A DNA stretch of 64,000 nucleotides, from contig OX422220.1 of NCBI GenBank assembly GCA_949130495.1, positions 11,453,133 through 11,517,132 of the forward strand, read 5' to 3'. Below are positions 1-11,043 of the stretch, in pieces. Origin of the DNA: Sambucus nigra. Taxonomy: Eukaryota > Streptophyta > Magnoliopsida > Dipsacales > Adoxaceae. The notes beneath the pieces are model-generated. The model made no database searches. It was not told the DNA's origin and was given only the letters and a program-made list of their open reading frames with translations. Made by a program: the position numbers and the translations under genes. Within the stretch, counting starts at the first letter, position 1, and each line of letters starts with the position of its first letter.

Positions 1-558
1 CTTGGCAAGCTCTCTCCTTCCTTCTCCAATGGCCGTTACTTGCTTTTGGTTGTGTTAACCCTAGAAGGCAACCCTAAGAATCTGATATAACCTTGTAATT
101 TTCGTGGGTTTAATTACCCAAAATTACGAAATGTCCGAAACGCCCTCCCGGGGTGCTAAATAGGCCTAAAAATGCCCCGAGATCCAAACTAAATCCCCGG
201 ATACATATTTTTGACTATCTCGACCCTTCCGGACACTTTGGCGCACTCGAAATGACCATATGGGTGACTTATAATTTATTCCTTTTTATTAATCAATATT
301 TAGTCCCGACACGACACAGGCGCGTCCCGACTTAAATTTCGAAAATTGTCATTTTATTCACTCGTGACATTTAACAGAACCAATATCATATATTACTTTG
401 CTCATTAGTAATATTCAACAAGTTTTCCATACTTACTAACTCACATCACGTTAGTAATTATAAAAATAATAAATTTCCGGATTTATATTAAATTAATAAC
501 TCACATTAAATTTAATAAATCCCCAAATTTAGAAAACATAAAAATACGGGGTATTACA
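1..558 (-). repeat. 3' LTR of the first gypsy element, partial
   Basis: Matches 7849-8406 almost base for base, starting with CTTGGCAAGCTCTCTCC and ending at the LTR edge GGGGTATTACA (minus-strand start TGTAATACCCC). The rest of this LTR lies left of the window. The short open frame at 153-335 lies inside the LTR, is duplicated in the other LTR and is not a gene. Confidence 0.93.
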
Positions 559-575
559 TACTTCCCCCCTAATAA
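559..575 (-). other. Polypurine tract (plus-strand primer site)
   Basis: On the minus strand TTAGGGGGGAAGTA immediately precedes the LTR start TGTAATACCCC. This is the expected plus-strand priming site just inside the 3' LTR. A nearly identical tract precedes the LTR at 34697. Confidence 0.85.
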
Positions 576-1930
576 CGGAATTTCGTCCCGAAATTCGGAA
601 AATAAGGCATACCTGGTAAGAATAAATCCGGGTATTTCTCGCGCATATCTGCCTCGCGCTCCCAGGTGGATTCCTCCACATTGTGATGCTCCCATTGGAC
701 TCGTACAAGTGGAACTACCTTTGAGCTCAATCTCCTCTCGCTATGGTCTTGGATAGCCACTGGTCTCTCCTCGTAAGAGCTGTCAGGCTGTAAGTCTATC
801 TCTTCTATTGCGATGTGGGTGTGGGCCATATCATCCCGAAGGTATCGTCTCAATGACGAAATGTGGAATACATCGCGGATGCGATGCAGATGATTTGGTA
901 GTCCCAATGTGTATGCTACCGGCCCAATCCTCTCGATAATGGGAAATGGTCCCACGTATCTCGGGGCCAATTTCCCTTTTTTCCCGAACCTCATCACTCC
1001 TTTCATAGGAGATACACGTAGTAATACTTGTTCCCCCACATTAAACTCCTAGAAGAACCGTTTCGCATCGGCGTAGCTTTTCTGCCTGTCCTGGGCTACT
1101 CGAATGCGACTCCTGATCATCTCAATCCTAGCGGAGGTTTCCTGAATCACCTCTAGTTCGAGAAACTTGTTATCCCCCACCTCTAGCCAACAAGTTGGGG
1201 AATGACAAGGCCTGCCATACAAAGCCTCTAATGGAGCCATGCCAATCATGAACTGATAAGACTTATTATAAGCGAACTCCACCTGTGGAAGATGTGGCTC
1301 CCAACCTCCTCCAAAATCAAGGACACACATGCGTAGCATATCCTCTAACATCTGATTAGTACGCTCTATTTGTCCATCTGTCTGTGGATGATAAGCTGAA
1401 CTCAACCTCAACTTTGTACCCATAGCCTCCTGAAAGCTCTCCCAGAAATGCGATACAAAAATTTTGTCTCTATCTGACACAAAATTCAGGGGAACCCCAT
1501 GTAATCTGACAATTTCAGCAATAAACAACTGAGCATACTGACCCATGGTATAGTCCGTTCGCACCGGCAGAAATTGAGCCACCTTGGTCAAACGGTCCAC
1601 AATCACCCAGATAGAATCATGGCCCCGTTGTGATGTAGGCAACCCAGTAATAAAATCCATAGAAATACTCTCCTACTTCCACGCGGGTATTTCCAATGGT
1701 TGAAGCAACCCTGACGATTTTTGATGGTCCACCTTTACCAGTTGGCAGGTAGAACACTTGGACACGAATTCAGCAATGTCCTTTTTCATTCCACTCCATC
1801 AGTATTGCCGCTTCATATCCTGGTACATCTTATCTCCTCCAGGATGTACTGCAAATCGGGACCCGTGAGACTGGGTCATCACTGCATGACGTAAGTCTAC
1901 CCCCTCTGGGACCACCAATCTCCCATTAAA
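569..1930 (-). pseudogene. Integrase with GPY/F module and chromodomain (gypsy element 1)
   Basis: Minus-strand end of pol. Read with stops suppressed, it shows the HHCC zinc finger (VHPGG, then CSTCQ near 1740-1850), the catalytic core beginning MDFITGLP with Asp, a second Asp in SDRDK and the catalytic Glu in DGQIERT. A GPY/F module (YVGPFPIIERIG) follows, then a chromodomain-like tail (VPLVRVQWEHH...ESTWE). The catalytic triad appears intact, unlike in the nested elements. In-frame stops lie near 1985-1987, 1799-1801, 1673-1675 and 1049-1051. Two of them replace Trp (WSGMKK and KWE contexts), which fits G-to-A changes on the coding strand. The chromodomain would direct insertion to particular chromatin in a live element. 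Confidence 0.9.
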
Positions 1931-2026
1931 CTTCAAACTACCATCAGAACTAACAGAATAGGACTCGACACCCTCAGCTAAAAGTCATACAATCTGCTCC
2001 TGGCAAAATGGGTCTGAGGTCTGTGC

Positions 2027-3440
2027 CTATATCACCCTCGTAACAATCTCGGGTGTCACTGTCATGACAGATATGAAGGAACGGGCTACTGCGTCCTGGT
2101 GACCCAACTCTGTCCACTTTGCTTTCCAGACGTCCGCCACGTCGTCTACCGGTCTACGGATGAACGCATCAGCAACTACGTTAGCCTTCCCCGGATGGTA
2201 TTGTATGTCGAACTGATAGTCCTTCACGAACTCTAACCACCTGCGCTGACGCATATTCAGCTCTCGCTGAGTGAACAGGTACTGCAGTGACTTGTGGTCT
2301 GTGAACAGGCAAAATTTCTTCCCCAAATAATAGTGCCTCCATATCCTCAATGCAAAAATGATCGTTGCTAACTCTAGGTCGTGTGTGGGGTAATTCTTCT
2401 CATTCGTCTTAAGCTTGCGGGAGGAAAAAGCTATAGCCTTCTCCTCCTACTGAAGTACTCCCCCAAGTCCCTGTAAAGAAGCATCGGTGTAAGCCAGGTA
2501 CTCCACGCTCGATTTAGGTAAAGCAAGGATCGGTGCTGAAGTAAGCTTGTCTTTCAGTTCATCGAAAGCCAATTGGCAAGTATCATCCCAAATATATGGA
2601 ACCCCTTTGTGAGTCAGGTTCATCAATGGACCCGCTATTTTGGAGAACCCCCGGATGAATCTCCTGTAGCATCCGGCTAATCCCAAGAAACTGCGCACTT
2701 CTGTCGGTGTCGTGGGCTATCACCACTCCCTCACCACTGACACTTTACTCGGGTCAACTGATATCCCTTGTTCAGAAACAACATGTTCCAAGAACTGCAC
2801 TTCACGTAACCAGAACCTGCACTTCTCGTACTTAGCATATAGCTGATGCTCTCGTAGAGTCTGAAGAACTTGCCTCAAGTGCTCGGCATGCTCCTCCTCG
2901 GAGTGCGAATATATTAGAATGTCATCTATGAAGACGATGACAAACTGATCCAAGAACTCTTTGAACACTCGGTTCATCAAGTCCATGAATACGGCTAGAG
3001 CATTTGTGAGTCCAAATGGCATCACTCTGAACTCATAGGACCCATATCTCGTCAAGAATGCAGTCTTTGAAACATCCGGCTCCCTAATACGTAGCTGATG
3101 GTACCCTGACCTCAGATCTATCTTCGAAAAGAAAGTTTCTCCCCTCAGCTGGTTGAACAAATCATCGATTCGAGGCAACGGATACTTATTCCATATCGTG
3201 ACCTTGTTCAGCTCCCGGTAGTCCACACATAGCCTCAATGAATCGTCTCTATTTTTCACAAACAAAACTGGAGTGCCCCAAGGTGAGGTACTCCTGCGAA
3301 TGAAGCCCTGACCTAACAGCTGCTCTATCTGATCTCATAACTCTCGCATCTCCGTCGGAGCCATATGGTATGGAGCGCGTGCTATAGGTCGAGTATCCGA
3401 TAATAAATCTATGATGAAGTCTATCTCTCGACTGGGGGTA
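2027..3440 (-). pseudogene. Reverse transcriptase and RNase H (gypsy element 1)
   Basis: Copies element RNA into DNA and degrades the RNA strand. Visible motifs in order: [36 protein letters not shown], the catalytic FIDDILIYS (the usual YxDD is FIDD, as in many gypsy elements), then RSFLGLAGCYRRFI and the RNase H motifs AYTDASLQGLGG and FTDHKSLQYL. Stops interrupt one frame: TGA at 3335-3337, adjacent TGA and TAG at 2717-2722, TAG at 2447-2449 and TAG at 2027-2029. Near 3435 the frame shifts by one base relative to gag-protease, the only clear indel in the polyprotein. Family comparison suggests the stops replaced Arg (CGA) or Gln (CAG). Confidence 0.92.
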
Positions 3441-3528
3441 GGCCTGGTATCTCCTTAAATACATCAAAAAACTCACGAACAACTGGAATCGAGTCTAAGG
3501 GAATCACAACCTCCTTAGAGGTATCCTC

Positions 3529-3912
3529 CTATATGTAATACAAATGAGTGGTCGAGCCTCCCTCTGGGCGAAGCATCGCCACTACAAACATCTCTTGCCC
3601 CGGAATGGCAAAGATAATACTCCCACCGAAACAATCTATCATGACTCTGTAAGCTGCGAGCCAATCCATACTAATAATAACGTCGTGCTCATGCATATCT
3701 AAGATTAACATGTCTGCTGGTAATACCAAGCTACCAATCTATACCCCCACTCCCCGGCATATAAAGAAAATTAGCGATCCATTTCCCAATGGTGAGTCTA
3801 CACATGTCACAGTGCTCTCTGTTGTGGCTAATAACCCTAAGGCCTTCGCAATATGGGTAGCTATAAAACAGTTTGTCGCCCCAGTATCAAATAAAACTCG
3901 ATTTATAGTTCC
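3529..3912 (-). pseudogene. Retroviral-type aspartic protease (gypsy element 1)
   Basis: The active-site motif VLFDTGATNCFI is intact, with the catalytic Asp codon at 3886-3888. It is followed by the usual downstream strand motif (HDVIISMDWLAAY, near 3690). The domain continues the gag frame, as expected for the single gag-pol ORF of this lineage. TAG codons at 3739-3741 and 3529-3531 break it. In a live element it would cut the polyprotein into its mature parts inside the virus-like particle. Confidence 0.85.
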
Positions 3913-5235
3913 ATGGATAGGAAACATATCCTCAATCGCGGGTGGTGCCTGTGGAGATGCTGCCTGGTGGACGTTATAGACACGTCCATACTGTAACTGC
4001 CCCTGCTGCACCGGAGCGACTGGAATGGCTGGTACCTGAGCTGGTGTTGGGAGGGCGGCTGGAAAAAGTGGCCTCTGTGGCTCATTACGGGCACCCTGCT
4101 GCTGTGGGCCCCTATCACCCTCTGGACAATCCTGGCGCTTATGGCCATGCTTATCGCACACAAAACATCGACCTCTGAAATTACCTCCCCTCTGGCCCTA
4201 CTGACTACGGCCCTGTTGGACGTTATCGCCCCGCCACTGGCCCTGTTGGCCCTGATGAAGACGTTGTTGGCCCTGCTGCTGGCGGTGTTGGCCTTCCTGG
4301 CCCTCCTGATTAGGCTGGCCCTGCTGACCCGACCTAAATCCCCCAAATCCCTACCGAGAATCACCTGATCGGAACCTCTTGGCAGGGTCCCCCTGATGGG
4401 AACTCTGCTCATGCTGACGAGTCTGCCCCTGAGATGTCGGTGCTCCACTAGTACCACTACCCCCTGTCCTACCCTGCTGCTCGGACTCTCCTACCCGCTT
4501 ACTTCCCTGCAGATGGAAGCGGTGATCCTGGCAGTGTAGTAAAGCAACATTGAGTACATCTGTGAAGGTACTTAGAGACAGATTCCCTATAAGGTGCTGA
4601 TGGATCCTCCAAGCTAACCCATCCACAAACAACAATATCTTCTGGCCCTCAGTGGGTGCCTCATCTGGCACTATAGTGAGAAGTCTTCTGAACTCCTCTT
4701 CATACTCAGCAACAGTGGAATTTTCCTGCTTCAAGTTCAGTAACTTTTGCCTCATCTCAGTTTGCACGGCGGATGGAAAATACTTGCGATCAAACCGCTT
4801 CCAGAAAGACTGAATCGGAATAGTATCCCTTTCCTCCAAGGTGGTGGTGGACTCCCACCACTGTAAAGCGGCCCCCACTAGCTTAAATGAGGCCAACAAC
4901 TGTTTCTGCACTTCTGTGCACTCATACATACGCAGATGCCTCTGGATATCTTTCTTCCATTAGCTGGCGATGATGATATCTGAACTACCCGAGAACTCAG
5001 GGGGATGCGCACTCTGAAAGGCATCCCTAACCCGCTCCCATGCTGATGGAAGCTGTGAAGGTACTGGCGCCACTGCCTGAATCTGGGGTGGAGCCTGTTT
5101 TACTACCGCCAACGCGACATTCCCCGCCTGAGCAACAATAGCGGCTACCTCATTAGCATTCATCGTTCCTTGAGCTGGAGCTGCTGGCTGCTCGTCTTAG
5201 GCACGCCTATCCTTTGGTGCACGTCTCGGAGGCAT
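3913..5235 (-). pseudogene. Gag capsid/nucleocapsid region (gypsy element 1)
   Basis: The start codon is inferred at 5233-5235 (protein begins MPPRRAPKDRRA). The retrotransposon gag domain covers about 4400-5010, with ALQWWES, SFWKRFDRKYFP and EYEEEFRRL. A Gln/Gly-rich stretch follows, then a CCHC zinc knuckle at 4126-4167 (CFVCDKHGHKRQDC) with all four ligands present. The reading frame is kept throughout but is cut by TAA at 5197-5199, TAA at 4960-4962, TAG at 4351-4353 and TAG at 4198-4200. At least the last fits a CAG-to-TAG change within a Gln-rich linker. Other frames over the repetitive linker (for example 3903-4457) are shadows. Confidence 0.88.
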
Positions 5236-5400
5236 CTGAAACGTGAAGAAATTTATTAGTCTACAGTTATTATCAAATCTCAAATAGCTGAAGACGTAAT
5301 CATAAAAGCAAGAATACAACAATCCTAAAATAGGGCTCTATAATAAAAATGTTAAGCTGAAAGCGAAATAAGCTGTACAGATCCTCAGGACACTAAAACC

Positions 5401-5416
5401 TGATGCTCTGATACAA
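5401..5416 (-). other. Primer-binding site, initiator-Met tRNA type
   Basis: On the minus strand, two bases beyond the 5' LTR edge at 5419, the sequence reads TTGTATCAGAGCATCA. It resembles the plant initiator-Met tRNA primer site TGGTATCAGAGC with one mismatch. Confidence 0.8.
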
Positions 5417-5418
5417 CC

Positions 5419-8406
5419 TGTGACACCCCGCCTAATTAAATATTGGGCGATCACTCCTTTATTAAATTAAAATCAAGGTGAACAGTTGGTTCATTTTAGC
5501 ATCATTGTCGTCAAAATAAAATTTCCAATTTAAACACCCTAAAAAATTAAGCTAAGTGTCAAAACTATTTTAGATATTACTTTCCAAATTTTATTCAAAA
5601 CCAATATTTTAAAACGTTACATAATTCACAATTTAAAGAATCACACAACAATTATACTAGAACAAACAATCCAATGAATTAAACATCCAACTGAGAAAAT
5701 CCCAACATTTAAGACTTAAAGGAAAACATCCTGACAATAATAAATCCCAAAGTGCAAATACTGGAAATAAATGAATTACAATATCCAACAAAACAACTGA
5801 ATAATGGAAAAGGGTGACACATGCCCAACTGAAAAAATAAATGCTAGGAGTGGAATCAAGAAATGAGGTCGTCTAAGCATGAGGCCTGCAACTCCCACCT
5901 AAGCTACAGCGCGTTCCTTCCAGAGGATCCTATGCAAGACGCCCATGTGGCTGCGCACCTGTAATATATACATATATGTACAAGAGAGAAAACAAAATAG
6001 AAACGGGTCAAAGCCCGATTGTAAAAACGATTTAAATTTTGTTTATAAGGTATTTAAAATGTTTACTGGCCAATGCAATAACATATTAGTGCGACACTCC
6101 CTTGAGAATTTCTCACCTCTCTTCTAATGTGCACGCCTATCGTACTAACCTTCCTAACGGTTTAACATATCTTATCTTATGTCGCTCGTAAGATTTAAAC
6201 AGGCAAATTCAACTGTTTAAGAGGTTCATTTCATTTAACAACATAGTTATCATTTAACCTTATTTACTAATAAAGTCTCTCCGCAATATATTATACTTTT
6301 CAAACACTTATTTCCAAATTGAAATAATTATTCATACATTACTTACCATAAACACAGTAGGTAGTTCCCAAATTCCAGAATTTAATATATATATTAAATA
6401 CACATATAATATATATATTCTAACGGCACCCCACATAAAAATTATGGTGCGGGCATACTCTGCTATTCAGTCCCCGTATCACTCGTACTAAGGGAAATAC
6501 AAGTTCGGAATCACTCTCGAACTTTATTAATACAAACACAAACAACATTGAGGCGAAACATAGATTCCAAGTCTCTAAGAGGTCAGTACATTCCCTCACG
6601 TCTCTTAGGACCGTCTGAGCTATCGATTCAATAGCATGTACCGAAGGATTTCTATCTTCTAGGGTACGAGTCAATATCCCCCGTAAAGGTCCCATCGAGA
6701 TAAGACTGTCCCAGCGCGATAACCTCAGGGATAGCAAGTAGCGCGGGCATGGTTTTCTCACGTTTATAGTATATGCATAAACACAGTCATATAAATATAC
6801 TACTATTACCACATCAAATTTAGGTACATCTCATAACCCATAATTATGATATTTATCCTTATTTCTCGTTATTTAGTTATCACGTATAACGGTTCGTTTC
6901 TTACTTTAATTTGGGGAATTATCCCAACTTATTAAGTGACGCTCGTGGATTCCTATCCTCCCAAGTGTAATTTCAGTAGGTACTCATTTATTTACCAACG
7001 TAACTACCTTACTCTTCTACCCCTTTTTATCCTAGTTCCACTGTCCCTTATATGTAAACATCCCCGAAAAATGTAAATCTCGTCTTACATTAAAGATTTC
7101 ATATTATCAATAAGTCCTACTGGTCTTCTTTATCTCCCAAAATATTTTAATAAGGATGTCCAAGGATTATTACTCCTTTAAATTAAATTCAATTATTTAG
7201 AAGGGAATTATGAATCTGCCAAGAGGGGTCGATCGATCGATGGCAGGGGCTCGATCGATCGATGGGTCGATCGATCGACACTCCTAGTTCGATCGATCGA
7301 TCGATCAAACATGTATGGGGGATTCTGCAGATTAACAGTTACGGGTTCTATCATCCAACATCATCCAAATCCGGATTTTTAACACCCAAACTCCCAGAAA
7401 TTTGTACTACAAACATTATAAACCCAAACTAACAATCTTCTACGTAAAGCATGTGAATTTTCATCAATAACCATGGATTAAAGGGCCAAAACTTATATAA
7501 ATCTCATGAACCCTAGAAATTTCTTTAACTTTGTTCTAATCAACTTTTTCAGAATTTATACTTCTAATCCATCATTAATCCGTGGTTCAACCTCTACATA
7601 TGAAGGGGGATTTCCAGATTATCATTTATATCATTACTACATGCAATTTTCCTATCTCCAACATGGGTTTTCTTCTATGAAATTCATCCTAATCAACCCT
7701 AGACTAACATGAATGATGCATTAACGAAATTAAGCAAGATAAATACTTGCCTGGGAATTTTTGGTCTATGATCTTGCCGAAATCTGCGACGTGATCTCTC
7801 GTTTGGCGGCGACGGCTCGCTAACGGAGGGGCTTTCGGCCTAGAATTCCTTGGCAAGCTCTCTCCTTCCTTCTCCAATGGTCCTCACTTGCTTTTGGTTG
7901 TGTTAACCCTAGAAGGCAACCCTAAGCATCTGATATAACCTTGTAATTTTCGTGGGTTTAATTACCCAAAATTACGAAATGTCCGAAACGCCCTCCCAGG
8001 GTGCTAAATAGGCCTAAAAACGCCCCGAGATCCAAACTAAATCCCCGGGTACATATTTTTTACTATCTCGACCCTTCCGGACACTTTGGCGCACTCGAAA
8101 TAACCATATGGTTGACTTATAATTTATTCCCTTTTATTAATCAATATTTAGTCCCGACACAACACAGGCGCGTCCCGACTTAAATTTCCAAAATTGTCAT
8201 TTTATTCACTCGTGACATTTAACAGAACCAATATCATATATTACTTTGCTCATTAGTAATATTCAACAAGTTTCCCATACTTACTAACTCACATCACGTT
8301 AGTAATTATAAAAATAATAAATTTTCGGATTTATTATAAATTAATAACTCACATTAAATTTAATAAATCCCCAAATTTGGAAAGCATAAAAATACGGGGT
8401 ATTACA
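5419..8406 (-). repeat. 5' LTR of the first gypsy element (2988 bp)
   Basis: On the minus strand the LTR begins TGTAATACCCCG at 8406 and ends GGCGGGGTGTCACA at 5419. Inside, from its 5' side, are the GTCGAGATAGTC-type block (near 8060), an AGGCAAGT motif (near 7753), the TCGATCGA array (7229-7307), a TA-rich tract (6383-6419) and a block related to GGTGTCCAGCCACAGGGACG just after a TTACAG acceptor-like site (near 5945-5965). Open frames inside it, including 6420-6812 on the minus strand and 7506-7712, have no recognisable product and are taken as chance. Confidence 0.93.
7229..7307. repeat. Array of palindromic TCGATCGA motifs inside LTR
   Basis: Four runs of TCGATCGATCGA (7229-7240, 7251-7262, 7267-7278, 7289-7307) are separated by 4-10 bp of unrelated sequence. 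This is not a simple microsatellite, because the runs are spaced. The same kind of array lies at the corresponding place in the LTRs at 42891-42963 and 52690-52730. Confidence 0.9.
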
Positions 8407-9827
8407 ATAATAGGAAGCAGGATGGACAGAAGCATGACAGGTGTTGCGAGCATCATTAGATCCATACCTTCGAAGTTTATAAGATGAATGGTGCCAGACA
8501 TCTAGAAGGCTCAAATACTCACTTTAACAAGTATTAATAAGAAAATAAAGTTGGTCAGGTTTCGATCAAGCATGTTCTCTAAGTGGATGGCTCGTGAAGT
8601 TGTGGAAAACCTCGTGCACTTGGAACTCAAGAGAGAAATGAGGAAGTATAAGACCATGCTCATAACCAATGTATGTGGAATCATGAGCCAAAAAAGTAGG
8701 TTCCTTATATGCATAACCAAGAGGGAGAGTTGGAAAGGGACCTTCATGAACTATGGTGGGTTGCTTACCATAGTCATTAGAGGAATTTTGAATTATATAA
8801 TTGGGCTTATACTCAAACGTCTCAACTTTAAAGGCATCATCATCTTCAACAACCATATATTCAAGGCTTTCTGCCTCAATGTGATGGGAAGCTGATAATG
8901 AAACAACTAACCTAGTGACATTAGAGTTAGACCCACCGAGATAAGGCGGACCCGAGATTTCATAAAATACATGATTAGTCTTCCTTTGAGCTCTAGTAGC
9001 GAATAATTTATCTTCACAAAACTGATTGAGGGAGATATTTTTTACCCCTGTGGATTTGGATCAATATTGGTTGAGTTTCAAGTAGATCTTTTGTTGTTTT
9101 CATGAAATTATATTGTTGAAGCTCGGAGAAGATAAAAGAGAAAGATATAAAGAATGCAGTAGAAGAGACTAATGGACTGAAGTAAAGGTAATAACGCCGC
9201 CAATAGGCATTTATGCTGGCAACGTGCAATCATAAGTCATGATGACGCGAATGTGGAGTAATGGCATAGAAAACCAATAATCCACTAATCAACTTTTCCC
9301 AAGAATTAGTTATTTGGGGGGATATTTTCACACCATATAATTATCGTCTAGTGAGAGTCTTCCGCATGTTATTATTGAAGGAAAATTAGAGCCGAGTGAA
9401 ATGTACGAGTTTAATGTTAACTAAGTTGAATTTATAGGAAAACCAATGCACCTAAGCGGGAAAACCAAATTGGGTAACCACCCAGGAGTTACATGATAGT
9501 AGCATGGCAAGAAACTCTATAAACAAGCAACTTGAATACAAAGAAAAAAAGGTCTCCCTCGCTAAAAAACTACATTTACTCATTTTATCCTTTCTTTTCA
9601 TTTATTTTACTACTCTTCTTCAAGTCGAAGTAGATTGTAACTTTCTTTCAAAGTTTATTGCAACTTCCTAGCCTTTACATTTGATTTATTTCACTTTCTT
9701 GCTTTACATTTCATAGTGTAATCCTTTACTCGATCACATTAACTTTTCTTTAATTCTAAATCTTTACTTTTATTTTAGTTAATGCAATTTACAACTTCTT
9801 TTGTTCTATTTAATTATAGTACTTTAG
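8407..9827. other. Unassigned spacer between two gypsy LTRs
   Basis: Flank of the first element and of the LTR starting at 9828. It holds one long open minus frame (8566-9060, listed separately). From about 9560 on it is a T/C-rich stretch with no gene signal. It may be an older retroelement fragment, but I could not assign it. Confidence 0.5.
8566..9060 (-). other. Open reading frame of 165 codons, unknown
   Basis: Continuous minus-strand frame from 9060 down to a stop at 8566, with the first ATG only at 8854-8856. Codons upstream of that ATG read smoothly (KLFATRAQRKTN, then YEISGPPYLGG), and the part below contains FKVETFEYKPNYI and GPFPTLPLGYAYKEP. Composition looks protein-like (few runs, mixed residues), but I do not recognise a domain. 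It could be a fragment of an old retroelement polyprotein or a captured exon. No promoter or splice context is clear. Confidence 0.35.
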
Positions 9828-10833
9828 TGTGACACCCCGCCTAATTAAATATCGAGTGATCAGACCTTTATTAAATTAAAATAGGATTCCCATTTGGTTC
9901 ATCCTTAGCATCACTGTCGAAAACATTTTTAAACATTTTACTAACCACCTAGTATTCAAAAAGTTGGTGCCGAATTTTATCTTTTCATTTGAACAATAAC
10001 AACGTGCAGAAGAAAATATAGTAATCATCATTCTAAGCCACAATAAATAATCCACAATCACCAGATAAATAACTGAGATAAAAATAATACCGAATAAACC
10101 ATCAGATCCCAAATCTAATATAAAAGTCCAACATGAATAAAATCTAAATACAAAGTCTAACTAATATAAATTAAATAAATGAGTGCCAACACGCCCGAAT
10201 GACATACTGAAATGTACCCTACACTAGGAATGAAGCAACTGAAGTGACTTAGTCCAAATCCTGCAAGCATCCACAAGTGTTGTAGCTACGCATCCCGGGA
10301 ACAGATCATCCTGCTTGGCGTCCCTGTGGCTGGACACCTAAAAGGTTTTGAAAAAGTTTTGCAAGTACGGGTCAGAGCCCAAGTCCTTTTGAAAATATTT
10401 TCAAGCATTTAAATTGCAGTTTAAATGAACAGTTATTACATACACATGTTAGGTTGTGAACACACCCTTGATTTCCTCACCTCTCATTTATAGTGTGCAC
10501 CTAATGTTTGGTACTAAGCCCACCTAGTCACACTACCCAATCTAACTAGGTATCAAGTATCTAAATAACCACTAACCAATCTATATCACCCGTACCACCC
10601 ATACAGTACGCTACAATATATCCTTAATTATCATTAAGTCCTTAGTTAAGTTTATCTTTAACTTACTCGTACCGCCCATACAGTACTCTATCGAACTAAT
10701 TAATAATTAACATATCGCTTATGTTATTATTAAATCAAAGTTAACATTACACATATGATATCACTCAAGCCTTTTATTAAGTTTCTCTACTTAAACTTTA
10801 TTTTAGAGGTACATTCTCTATCTTTCCTACCAT

Positions 10834-10962
10834 CACACATATGTAGATTTAGCCTTGTTTAGATATACACTATCTAATCTTACTACTATCACACATAAGT
10901 AGATTTTGCATTATTTAGATATGCACTATCTAGTCTCACTACTATCACACATAAGTAGATTT
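10834..10962. repeat. 56-bp tandem repeat, 2.3 copies, in LTR
   Basis: Units 10834-10889 and 10890-10945 plus a partial copy, each starting CACACAT(A/G) and ending CTACTAT. They lie just before the (TA)n tract. A different, 59-bp array sits next to the (TA)n tract of the LTR at 51719. Confidence 0.85.
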
Positions 10963-10974
10963 AACATTCAAGTA

Positions 10975-10988
10975 TATATATATCACAC

Positions 10989-11041
<53 letters not shown>
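10975..11041. repeat. (TA)n microsatellite in LTR
   Basis: TA dinucleotide tract interrupted once by CACACACA. The open frame running through it (10906-11202) is a by-product of the repeat. Confidence 0.95.

Positions 11042-11043
<2 letters not shown>

Larger units (their letters stand above)
1..8406 (-). mobile_element. Ty3/gypsy chromovirus, Tekay/Del-like, left end outside window
   Basis: LTR retrotransposon read on the minus strand: 5' LTR 5419-8406, primer-binding site, gag, protease, reverse transcriptase/RNase H, integrase with C-terminal chromodomain, polypurine tract, then the first 558 bp of the 3' LTR before the window ends. The domain order PR-RT-RH-IN is that of Ty3/gypsy. The long LTR (2988 bp), Met-tRNA-like primer site and chromodomain tail suggest the Tekay/Del lineage (inference). 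The LTR pieces that can be compared differ at about 20 of 558 sites by eye. The right flank begins ATAAT; the left target duplication is out of view. Coding capacity is destroyed by nonsense codons, so the copy is non-autonomous. Confidence 0.93.

Noticed and set aside
3903..4457. 184-codon minus frame and plus frames 3942-4178 and 4141-4368 over the gag linker
   Set aside because: They overlap the real gag frame, which carries the zinc knuckle. The Gln/Gly-rich repetitive DNA keeps other frames open by chance.
6420..6812. 130-codon minus frame
   Set aside because: Lies wholly inside the LTR and has no domain. The equivalent part of the solo LTR near 43545 does not keep the same frame.
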